Made by a program: the position numbers and the translations under genes. The notes under the pieces are model-generated. The model was not told the origin of the DNA, did not search any database, and was given only the letters and a program-made list of their open reading frames with translations. 64,000 nt of DNA from Anthopleura xanthogrammica (Eukaryota > Cnidaria > Anthozoa > Actiniaria > Actiniidae). Positions 11,701 through 21,841 of the stretch are shown here, piece by piece. Positions within the stretch are counted from its first letter, which is position 1. Each line of letters starts with the position of its first letter. Location: positions 20,491,078 to 20,555,077 of the forward strand of contig OZ025206.1 of the NCBI GenBank assembly GCA_964019055.1. The letters are read 5' to 3'.

Positions 11701-14521
11701 CGTAAACCATTGCTTACTCGAAGAGCTTCATCTGCCTGGCTTTTTGCAAGATGTTTTACATTTTCATTGAGCTGGGCAACTTCTGTTTCGATAAACTTAA
11801 CCAGATCTGCGTCCACAACTTTACCCATACAAAGCTGTAACCCTGAAAAATGGAGGAACGTTGAGTAAATCAAATGCCCCATATGGCAAACTCGTTGATA
11901 TACGATTAGGATTGACGAAAATAAGATGTGAACTTCATGTAGCTCTTAAAACCGCTTATCTAGCTTATAGGCCTCCGCCTGGCTTGTGATATTTTCTGCT
12001 TAGCAATGGAGATACAGACGCCATTTTTTGGAGATGGGCAAGTGAAATGTGATCATTCGCCTAAAGCAGACAGCGTTGCGTTGACACGATGGAATTCTGT
12101 CCAGGAATAAATTTACCTTTGAGTTCGCTCGCTTTAAAGGGGCACTTGGATGAAAACGCCCCATATTTTGAAAGTCCGAATAGTTCAAGTATTTAAGAAT
12201 AATATGACTCAATCATGATTATAAAAACCAGATTGGCAAACATTTTAGCCAGGGAGCCACTCGCAGTTGAGAAATTTTGGTTTAAAAACTAAAAGAACAA
12301 TAGGGTTGAGTAAATGACGTCATTTACTCACAATTTAGATGCTGAAAAAAATATATAATTTTTATCCACCAATTTTGACTGTGAAGAAAATATGTTGCTT
12401 TGCTACTATTGGGGCCATATAGATAAGTTTAATCAAGTTTCAAGGCATTTTCAATTTCATCGATTTTCATCCAAGTGCTCCTTTAAATGCTCATTCTAAT
12501 TATTAAGATGGGCAATTTAATCGGCCCTATATTTTCCTTCCAATTTCTACTTTGATTATTTCTTTGTTATTTAGTTGAGTTTTGAAGGAATCCTGTAAGC
12601 TTAATAAATCGATGTTTGAACTTCAAAAGATTTGCTTATCGGCTTATTGCCGTTGTGACTTTCTTGACTTTCTCCATCGAGAATATATTCCTCCAAAACT
12701 TGAAGTCCGGCTTTTGCTTTCAGTATATATTACTGAAGAGCGCATTTATTTTGGGTCAGTTCAATTTGGTAAATATAGAATATGTTGAGCGAAGTTTTGT
12801 CACGAAGTTTTGTCGTTGGAAAAGTGGATGTTGTCAGGGTATTCAATAGGAATCAAGCATGATACTGACGTCATCGCGGCGGCATATTAAGCTTGTGATT
12901 TTTCCCCCACACTATACGGTTCAATACTTTTGACGTTGCCCCTGACAACATGCACTTTTCAACGACAAAACCTCGTGATAAAACTTCGGTCGTTCCAAGC
13001 TCAACTGAGAAGCGTAGTAGGCGTCTGGCTTATAGTATTTTAATGACTTAACAGTTTCAAAATTGGGAACATCTTTGACTGAATGTTAGTCATTTCGACT
13101 TTTGTCTTCCTTTCGCAAAACCAGAAGACATACACTTAAAGGGTTGCTGCTTCTATTATCTTATTAGTAAGCAAAAACAACTACTTTAGAGCGAATAAGC
13201 TCTTCAGCGATTTCTACCCATGCTCCGTTTCAGTCCAGTTAAAAATGACTGTATTCAGACCCCTCACAATAACTCGTTTCTACGCTTCGCGTATCCCCGA
13301 GTTAAAAAAAGGGGAGGGGTGGGATGTTCAAAATAAGGAAATTTAGGAACGACCCTGCAATGCATACCTTTTGTTTCCCAGTCCTGTAACTCATCGGTTA
13401 TTTGCTTCTCTTCAGCTGCAGACAAATTTAGAGCTCGCAAAAGAGACTCCATCTGTTGGAAGCATTTTGCAAACGTTATTCCATTCCAGTATCCAAAGTT
13501 ACAATGTCCCCATTCGTTCCTGACGTCTTTCCTGACATCGCTGGACAACCCTTGAACTGCCGAAGAAAATACACTAGCAGAAGAGAGGATACCAAGTACT
13601 GCAGATAAATCACAAGTATCATCAAAACCTGCCAAAAGATGAGAAGAAATAAAATTAATAGAAAGTAGAAAATAAATTATCAACCATTAATGCTTCTTTG
13701 TTCCTCGCCTCCAGTGAAACAATTGCACCACTTGAGTACTTCATGCGCTCAAGGTGAGGAGAGGTTTCTTGCAGACGTTGCTCTCATTTGCAAATCCATT
13801 CGCTAGGTAGACGTCACATATATTTACCTGTGAATTTAGCCATGAAGGGCTGCAGGTACAACTTAGCCAAGTCAACTGGAGATTTAACATCGTAGTCATA
13901 AAGACGATTTTTCTTCTTGTGTGTTGCTTCATTGCTGTTGATGCTGCCATAATTCAAATTGCACGTTCCATCTTTAAGCAAATGTTTTGCGTGACTTTGC
14001 TTGTCTATATTTTGGGTGGTTATCAGATGAGTGTAATGCTTGATCATTTCTGGTTCAACGAAATCTCGTAAAGCTGGTAGGAGGACTTTGTTGAGACAAA
14101 TACCGGTCACAAGCCATCTTTTCTGATCATCTCCTAGGTTGAATGACGCGGAAAAACCTATAGCAAGAAATCAAGCATATTAAAAATCTTTATTCCTGAG
14201 CATTAATTCCATTAAATCGCGCACCTACAGGCTGTAGAATACCCTTAGGTTTAGAACTGTATTTATTCAATCACAACAAAACTATACTTCTTTATAATAT
14301 AGGTCATCTACGATCATTTAATCCCGGGGGGGGGGGGGGGGGGAAAGAAAAAATAGGCATGACCGCCATGTCAGCAGATGATAAAGATGGCGTGAAATTG
14401 GTTTGCATTTTTACTAACCTGGTGCTCCTGCGGGTGATGGAATAGTTTTTGGTGTGGGAGCTGGGAGAGTGATGGTTGAGGATAAAAACAATTTAATGGT
14501 GCCTGTTCCAGTTCCTGCCAT
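5731..14521 (-). CDS. NLR gene A: HEPN-like / coiled coil / NB-ARC / TPR / beta-helix / MYND protein (4 exons, 1606 aa)
   Basis: Probable cytosolic STAND-type immune receptor; no signal peptide or membrane segment seen. Exons: 14521-14419, 14157-13828, 13628-13368 and 9857-5731, all with GT-AG sites and matching phases. Residues about 36-231 form a helical HEPN-like domain with R181-x4-H186 (RNEWGH). Residues 248-375 are coiled coil. NB-ARC follows: P-loop GLGGTGKT near 422-429, Walker B LVIDNLDE near 496-503, sensor-like HIIITTR near 525, GLPL-like LGTLPLALD near 586, and VHRLVQ near 731 at the MHD position. TPRs lie at about 915-1000. A right-handed beta-helix spans about 1055-1366 with a Cys-rich insertion near 1130-1162, a MYND finger is at 1439-1476, and a conserved unrecognised C-terminal domain ends the protein. 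The start is chosen because gene B has the same 103-nt first coding exon. A TTTCAG just upstream suggests a 5'UTR intron. Intron 3 holds a duplicated partial exon 4 that could replace the true one. The HEPN assignment is by motif and context, not by search. Confidence 0.9.
8807..12776. repeat. 1985-bp direct tandem duplication inside gene A
   Basis: Bases 8807-10791 recur at 10792-12776 with a constant offset of 1985 and almost no differences; the one seen is C at 9962 against T at 11947. The unit holds the first 1051 bp of exon 4 of gene A (with its splice acceptor) plus 934 bp of intron 3. Two bases (ag) are shared at the junction near 10792. The near identity means a very recent event, active gene conversion, or an assembly artefact from a split haplotype. 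Confidence 0.95.
10776..11842 (-). pseudogene. Duplicated, truncated copy of gene A exon 4
   Basis: This is the upstream copy of the exon 4 start created by the tandem duplication. Its acceptor (AG just before 11842) is identical to the one at 9857 and is met first by the transcript. The reading frame matches gene A through the coiled coil, P-loop, Walker B and up to IREL, then runs into intron sequence, adds YLPN and stops at 10776. Splicing exon 3 to it would give a 586-aa protein with HEPN-like domain, coiled coil and the front of NB-ARC, without GLPL motif, TPR, beta-helix or MYND. It may be skipped, be a terminal alternative exon, or be dead. Confidence 0.75.
12781..13005. mobile_element. 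Foldback element at the edge of the tandem duplication
   Basis: The left arm tatgttgagcgaagttttgt (12780 on, continuing to about 12838) pairs imperfectly with the right arm at about 12945-13005. Its left end lies within a few bases of the end of the 1985-bp duplication at 12776. Confidence 0.55.
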
Positions 14522-15948
14522 TGTTGGTTAATCAGTCTATATTTGACAAATATCTCATTCTGAAAGCTAAATAATTTTAAAATTAGCTAGGTAATAAGAA
14601 ACGTGATAACGAGAAGATTGCCCATTGCATTTTTAAATTAATGATTGATTGAATATTCTAGTCATCATCCGACGGCCCGCCGGCCATCGACTGCAAAGTG
14701 AATAACCTGAGTATCCCCTCCCTCCCCCCGCTTGGAGAGCCTGATACTCAGGTTACAAAGTGAAATGATTTACATGTTAGCTCAACCTAAGTTCTTTATA
14801 TATATATATATAAGGTGCCTCAATTTTTTCTCTTTTCGTAAAGCGAGAAGTTATCTGCTAAGATTTTAAACTGCTCCATACAGACTGGTGGATGTCCTGT
14901 CTTCTTAGAATGTCTCAGGAGCTATGATTTTACTATCGTAGACGCGTTCTTGTAGCTGTCTTCAAGTCATGATAGCCTTCGTTAAATAGCTAAATAGCCA
15001 AAAATAGCTGAAACCCAAATGTTATACAATTAGAACAGCTAAGACAGCTACGATACTAGGACAGATAGGACAGCATAATAATCCCTGAACTGCATAGGAA
15101 TGTTATACAATTAGAACTGACATCTAGGACAGATAGGACACTCAGATATTTGAGTGGCCAAAATTACCTATTTTCAAGTAAAAGTCTAAAACAACACATT
15201 ACAATCCAGTTATGATTAGGGAGAGAAGATTCTGCATCAATTATTCTTAGAGTCTAGAGATGTAAATAAATGAGCCATAACTTACATTTATGTGACATTA
15301 TAAATTTAAGTGATCCAAAATATTGATAAAACACTGACAATGGTGCCCATTCCTTGCCAAACTGCATGGTCTTCAAATGCATATAACTTTCTTGAGGAAA
15401 CTTATAATTATGATACTCAGCAATTGTGGGTCTTGACTTAATCTACAACATACGAATTTGAAGCTAAGCTTTTAATTACAATACTTTTCTTGCTTTAAGC
15501 ACTTTTGTGCCAACAATGAAGGTCACCTATTTATTTTTACTACAAGAACATTTAGAATAAGGCCAGAATTTCTAGGAATGACAACTAATAGATTGAGCAT
15601 GCATGTGTAATGCATTAATTGACCGTGGGGTTCTAGTCTCCTAGTATCCTAGCTGCCCTAGCTGTTGCAATTCACCATGCACTTTCCATATAAATACACC
15701 TGTCACTGGTCACTATTAAAGCACTCAAGTGAGTGTAGTTTCAAATTAAAGGATATATTCAAATTTGAGCCTCACAACCTCAACTTGATGCTTTGTGTTT
15801 GGGCAGTGAACCGATGCATGGAAAGTGGTGAATTGTATAACATTGGGAATCCGGTGCTGTCCTATCTGTCCTAGTGTCCCTCAGGGGTGCTTTCCATTAG
15901 TTGGAACTTGCCGGCCATACCATTCCAATCATAAAGAGAATTCCGTTA
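14522..15948. other. No gene; upstream region of gene A
   Basis: Contains a short upstream frame directly before gene A exon 1, a TTTCAG that looks like a 5'UTR intron acceptor, the hairpin above, a TA microsatellite near 14799-14812, and direct repeats of the type acagctaagacagctacgat and ctaggacagataggaca between about 14940 and 15150. No promoter motif was recognised. Confidence 0.4.
14704..14754. repeat. Small hairpin
   Basis: aacctgagtatc at 14704-14715 pairs with gatactcaggtt at 14743-14754 around a C-rich loop. Probably a short MITE-like remnant; no terminator role can be claimed in this eukaryotic context. Confidence 0.4.
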
Positions 15949-16555
15949 TTAAGGACGTTCGCGGGCATTGTTCGTGCGCATCTGTTCACGCTCGTTGCGA
16001 AAACGATTTCGATCGGCTATATCTCGAGAACAACAACGGTGACCCCCATTTTTTATTTCAGTATTTGAAAAAAGAATTACATAAGCTGTCAGTGCTCCAA
16101 ATTTGAAGGAAAAAATATGGGAAATTCATAATGAAAGCACGTATTTGGATGAAAACTTCAATCTACACTACGGCCAAAGCTTCACCGAATGGTGCATGGT
16201 GCCTGTAAATTCGAATTAAAAACTACAAGTTATTTGTATTTGTTATTTGTATGTATTCATAAATATTTACACATAACATTTATCTATGGGTTATTAGAAG
16301 TTTGTTTAAAAAAATGTTTAGCAATTCGTTTAGTTTTTCAACAACAAAAATGACTTTACTGCTCGACTTGTATGTATTGCGCGCAAGCGATTTTCGACAA
16401 GAAAAAGGCTGCACTTTGATATCATCTCACTCCTAAGCGAGAACGATGACCACCATTTTTTATTTGCTCATGGAATTTCTATGATGGTCTTATTTCACCA
16501 TGCGAAGTTTGAAGAAAAAAACATGGGAAACACTTTTGCCCATGAACGTCCTTAA
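15949..16555. mobile_element. MITE with ttaaggacgttc ends
   Basis: TTAAGGACGTTC at 15949-15960 is matched by GAACGTCCTTAA at 16544-16555. Inside, two related segments (gtgacccccattttttattt and gatgaccaccattttttatt) suggest an internal duplication. No coding frame of note. Confidence 0.65.
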
Positions 16556-16664
16556 ACAGAAATGTCCAGCCAGATCAAGCAATTCCTAAATTGTATCCAC
16601 TACTCTGATAGAATGCCTATGAAAAAAATAGGGAAAACTCTCTTTTATATTGACCAGTGAAATG

Positions 16665-17040
16665 AAATGCGTTCGGTGTGAATAATAGAATAAAGAATTA
16701 AGAGAAAAATATCATATGCCCTTGGCAGGACTCGAACCCACGGTTTCGGCATACTAGTCCGACGTGTTAACCACTACACTACAAGGACCAGCCACGCTGG
16801 TTACGCAGCCAGGCAATGTTGTATATGTGGCAACTGTGGGGGTCCAGGACGATATTAATCTCATGGGAAAGCTGAACACCGTAAATATTTACGCACAATT
16901 GAGGATAATACTAGTGAAATGAAATGCGTTGTAGTGGTTAACACGTCGGACTAGTATACCGAAACCGTGGGTTCGAGTCCTGCCAAGGGCATATGATATT
17001 TTTCTCTTAATTCTTTATTCTATTATTCACACCGAACGCT
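16665..17040. mobile_element. Inverted pair of tRNA-derived SINE-like units
   Basis: The tRNA-like head followed by a shared tail (gggcatatgatatttttctc and on to attcacaccgaacgc) occurs on the minus strand at about 16673-16790 and on the plus strand at about 16932-17039. The second copy lacks the 5' acceptor strand and has actagtataccg in place of actagtatgccg. Both are preceded by gaaatgaaatgcgtt. Confidence 0.7.
16718..16788 (-). tRNA. tRNA-Thr-like sequence (anticodon AGT), probably a SINE head
   Basis: On the minus strand a 71-nt sequence folds as a complete cloverleaf: acceptor GTCCTTG with CAAGGGC, D arm GTGT/ACAC, anticodon loop CTAGTAT, 4-nt variable loop, T arm GTGGG-TTCGAGT-CCTGC. 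A- and B-box sequences are present. The 31-39 pair is mismatched (A-G). A truncated copy in inverse orientation with the same 3' flank lies 150 bp away, so this is more likely a tRNA-derived SINE than a cellular tRNA gene. Confidence 0.45.
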
Positions 17041-17789
17041 GTTGTATACTTGTATAACATTTGGATTCCTGTACTGTTATTCAAGGAATGTATCTTAAAT
17101 CTGTATCGTGTACTTAGGAAAATAAGATGGGGATTTGGGTCTTGATCTTAGTCTTGGAATTTTTTTAAAAGTACACCTAAGCTTAATACTATGAGAACCT
17201 AAATTTATCTATGTTATTAGTTAGTATAAATTACCTATTACAATATTTTGCCTAAAAAAAAACACACTTACCGAAGCTACGAAGAAATCGAAAGCTTGGC
17301 TATTAACCCAAGGGCACTAGGACAAAGCCGTTTTCCGAATTTGTAATAAATGTTACATGCTATTGTTAAGCTTACGTACCTTGTCAGTTTGAGTTCTGTT
17401 TCTTGTGGCAAATAAATTCAGTTCCACGTCCGACTGGCTTTATCATACAGGCTCTTTCCTTTCCCTCGACCTTCTTTTCTCTCTTTTATATTTAAGACCT
17501 GTTCTCAGTAATCCAATTTGTAAAAAAAGGCATTTAAATAAACAATAGAAAAACGTTTAGTTTCTGAAAACATTCTGACTCCCAAGAAAAGTGTTTCCCG
17601 GAACTGTGTCCGCGCTGGACTGAAACGAGACAACCCAACTAGGCAGATACTTCGTGTAAGAAATTTTAATCAGTGAAACATCAGTAAGTGAATAATAACA
17701 GCAGTTAAACGAAGTACCTTCCTTGCATGGTTGATTTCTTCATTTTTACACTTTATGGCTGGTAAACAACAAGCTCTCTCGCTAAAATT

Positions 17790-17866
17790 TATATATCACC
17801 AAAAATAAGATGTGACAAGATGTGACAAGGGTCATACACTAGACTGAGTAACGTTTACTGCTTGTA
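17790..17866 (+). promoter_or_regulatory. Predicted TATA promoter and 5' leader of gene C
   Basis: TATATATCACCAAAAAT at 17790-17806 lies 88 bp before the ATG. TAACGTTTACTGCTTGTA at 17849-17866 lies 59 bp downstream of it. Both recur with almost the same spacing upstream of gene E, with two mismatches in the TATA part and none in the second. The second motif would fall in the 5' leader if transcription starts about 30 bp after the TATA box. Confidence 0.55.
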
Positions 17867-17877
17867 CTAAACATATC

Positions 17878-20800
17878 ATGTCGTTAGGTTATCTAGTATT
17901 TGGTAATTCAGAAGTTGGAAAACAGGCGTTGCGAACAATGGCTGGAGGTGATTTTGAATTCGAAAACTTTAGTCTGCAACAACGTATTTTATCTAAGTAT
18001 GGCTCAATTAAAGAATTGAAAGAAAAGGCTAAATCTCGCCAGGATTGGCAAGCACAGGCTGATTTGGCTATGGTTTATCAAGAAGGTTTACCAGAGCTGA
18101 ACATCGAGAAAGATTCGGATACTGCAATTCATTGGTATGAAAAGTCAATCGAAAATGGCAATAATTTACCAAGACCTGTACAAGCTCTTGGTACTTTACA
18201 CGATCTAAAAGAAACAGTTCCTCATCAACGTAGAGCACATGAACTATACATGAAAGCCGCTCGACTTGGCAGTGTCGCAGCTGAAATAAACCTAGCAGAG
18301 TCATATCGATGTGGTGTTGAAGGGGTGGTTCAGGAGGATATAGAAGAGGCTTTCAAGTGGTACAGAAGGGCAGCTGGAGAAGAATCACGCGACGATGACA
18401 AAGAAGAAATCAATTTTCTATTAGGTAATTCAAGAGGAACACGGAGAAAATATGATATTGAACCCAAGTTTAAAGCCTTGAAAATGCTCTATCAAAATTA
18501 CTTGGAGGGTGACTGTCCTGAAGGCGAACCTCAGCCAGTAAAAGCACTGTACTACCTGAAGAAGGCTGCTGAGCTTGGTGACCCTGAAGCTCAGAAAGAC
18601 CTTGGTCTTGCTTACCTGACTGGTGAGTGTGGACATCCAAAGGACTTGGACAAAGCAAAGCGGTGGTTAGGAAAAGCTGCAAAAAATGGTGAACAACAAG
18701 CTAAACAGGTTTGTTAGAAAAGACATAGAATATCATTTGCATGCTTACTTATTATATTGGGGAATTACTTTTTCACCAACTGAAAGATCACTAGTGAATT
18801 AGTAAATGTACACAATTTCCAGAGTAAGAAGGCAAATATTTGTAGAGTTTAAAAAGCCAAAAAAAAAAAAAAAAAACAGGGTTTGCCTAAAACCCGGAAT
18901 TCGGAATCCGTAATCCGGAAAAAATACACGCAATACTAAATCCCGGAATCTCCAAAAACAAAAACATGTACTTACATTATCTGATCAAAAACCTTCCTTT
19001 TTATGCACTACGCTGTCTGTGCAGCTCATGTTTTAAACGTTTCTCTGCTTTCCCTGGGGTTTTCGTGCGCATTAAAGCTCTCAAATAGCGAGTAATTTAA
19101 CAAGCGAGTCCGCGAATTGTTTATTACACATTTAGGGTCGATATCCGTGAAATAAAGCCGTGAATAAAAACTATATCAGTGAAGTGATACACTTCACGGC
19201 AAACTGTCCAATAAAATCTCGCGATATATAATAATATTTATTATATATCCTAGTCAAACTCGTTTTCTTATTGGTCGAGAGTACATCACGTGGAGGGAAA
19301 TAAATCTCAATAACTCCCGCGCGGGTAATAAATGCACGTGATCAAAGCGTGAGAGGGGAATAAATTTTTTTTGTAAATAAAAAATTTTCAAAATGGAGAG
19401 AAAATTTTTCTTCGTTTGACTAGTTTGACTATAATAATACCATGATCTCCTCGGAGTTCATTATTTTTGGAGGGACGTTTAATGGCTAACATCCCTCCTT
19501 CATGAATAGGATGAGGGAAATTTAGAAACTAAATTTCCCTCATCCATGCCAGGTGATCTGAGGAAAAGCGATTAGCCAATCAGATTGCGAATCGTGATAT
19601 CCGAAAAAGAATCAATCCCATGCGTCTTTTCGAGCTCAATCATGGATAAACAGAGGGAAATCAAAGCAAAACAAAATAGAATACAAGTACAATAATGCTA
19701 GGAAAAGTGTCATTTAGCCGATTATTTAAGGCTAAAAATGTTTCTACTTCAAAGAATATGTTGTCTAGATGAGACTAAGAACATATTTTCATCGGTTAGG
19801 TTAATATTCATGGTTTTTTATTAAAGAATTACCGTTGAAACGATCTCGAAGAAGCTGCCGAAAAGCTTTCTCGATTCCTTGGCAGAACTTAACTAAAATT
19901 TCCACACCTTACGCTGCTCTTTTGTCCTTGGCAATCTCAAGGATGCTTTGAACCTTAAGAAAATCCTCTTATCTGTCATTTATAGTGTCTCGTTTTCAAT
20001 AAGAAAAGACTTATTGGCAAGAAAGTCGCTCATAATTAGCCTATTTTCAAGATGGCCGCCATGAAACTCAAGTGAATTGAGCGTGCGGTGGATGATGGGA
20101 TTGATTCTTTTTCAGATCAGGAAATCATGCTTTGCGCGCCTAGTCAGATCACCTGGTGTGAATGAGGGAAATTTAGAGACTAAATTTTCCTCATCTTATT
20201 CATAAGGTTGTCCCTCATGCAACCCAATCATCGGGACACCGAGTCTGAAAGACCCGGTTCGAAATCGGATGCATTTTTAATCAGGATGTATGTTGTCCTT
20301 CTACAAGCTTTATTCAGTGTGGGATAGAGACATTTGTCTTTGGGCCTGAGTGAACACGCTAAAACGATATTCACGCATGCGTAAACGATGTTGTTGGTCA
20401 CCATTTGATTTCAATCAAAACGTTTTCCCATGAGACGCATCATAGATTAGACACATATCAGTTTATTGTGCTAACAATGAACATTCCTCAGCGTTCCCCA
20501 GAGTAGGGAGTCATCAATGCTCTTTCAACGAAATCTCTTTAATATATTCTGATTTAAAGCTCATTTAGATCATAATTCTTGATGTTTTCCTCGGAAATCA
20601 TGCTATTACAAACTAATACCATGGCAATTTCGGGATATTAGTGATTAAATGTCCCTCTGCCTCGGGAGGTTTAGTAAAAGTCACTCGGCCTACGGCCTCG
20701 GGACTTCCATTAAACCTCCCTCGGCTTCGGGGACATTTAATCACTAATATCCCTCATTGCCATGGTATTACTTATAATAAAACACTTAATGACTGATCCC

Positions 20801-21807
20801 TCGGGAAATCAGTTAGTTTCGTTTCCCTCGAATCTCAATGTTTCCCCCGGCCGGAGCCTCGGGAAACATTGAGATTCTCGGGAAACAAAACTAACTGTTT
20901 CCCTCGGGACCAGTCATTAAGTGCTAAATAATCGACCCTTAATGTGTAATAAACAAATTATTACATGTTAAGAGCTGATATCATTTTTATTCACTCCTTT
21001 TCCGTATCATATCGCTCACTTGCTCGCGGACTCGCTTATTCGCGATATGACGGGAAACTCGTGAATAAAAACGATATCAGACTCTTAACATGTGATAATC
21101 TCTATATATCGCGAGATGTTATTGGACAGTTTGTCGTGAAGTGATATCGTATCACTGACATCACTGATATGTTTTTTTTTTGGGGGGATATTGCGGATTT
21201 TAGTGTATTTTTTTCTGAAATCTGTTCCGGATTCTGATTTTCTGGCCTTAGGCAAACCCCCAAAACATGTAAATCCTTCTAATTTCAAAACACTGTAACT
21301 TCAGGTATTAATTTGTGCTAGAGCAATGAAATTTTGCTCAATTACTAATGTCAACATGCTGTTTCAAATGCTGGCTATGATGACTTCAGCAATGCAATGA
21401 AAAGACATTTTCAATTGTAAAATTGTGACCTTTCGAGTCAATTCCCACGCATCGATGCTGCTGTTCAGTAAGCTGAATCATCACGGTTTTATTTAACCTC
21501 GACCTGAAAATTATACACAACTGTTACTATAACATATATCTCGCCAAAAACCCGAGGTTTTGTAAACGTCAAACAAGTTGAAATCAAGCAAATGAAACTT
21601 GTACTTATCTGTATGTTTTCTTTGTTTTTCTTTCGCTTTTTGGAGTGAAATCTTCGTGCAAAAAGCTGGAGAGATTTCAAAACAAAATGGAGTCTGTTGT
21701 TATTGTTGTTATTATTATTATATTTATTATTCATAGTTATTTGACATTGTAAATCTACTTACTTATCACTTTCTAATCCATTCTTATGCAAAAGTGTGCA
21801 ATTAAAC

Positions 21808-21841
<34 letters not shown>

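Larger units (their letters stand above)
19119..21175. repeat. Foldback-rich intron 1 of gene C; outer repeats of a larger family
   Basis: gtttattacacatttagggt near 19119 is answered by cccttaatgtgtaataaac near 20935-20953. The sequences at 19119-19255 and 20940-21175 share segments with a complete element at 45348-45590 (tcttaacatgt ends, cgtgaataaaaac, aaactgtccaataa, tatcgcgaga). The gap between them holds three independent foldbacks. Confidence 0.6.

Noticed and set aside
16718..16788. Functional tRNA-Thr gene
   Set aside because: Not excluded, but the inverted truncated copy with the same tail and the 31-39 mismatch favour a SINE. It is listed at moderate confidence.
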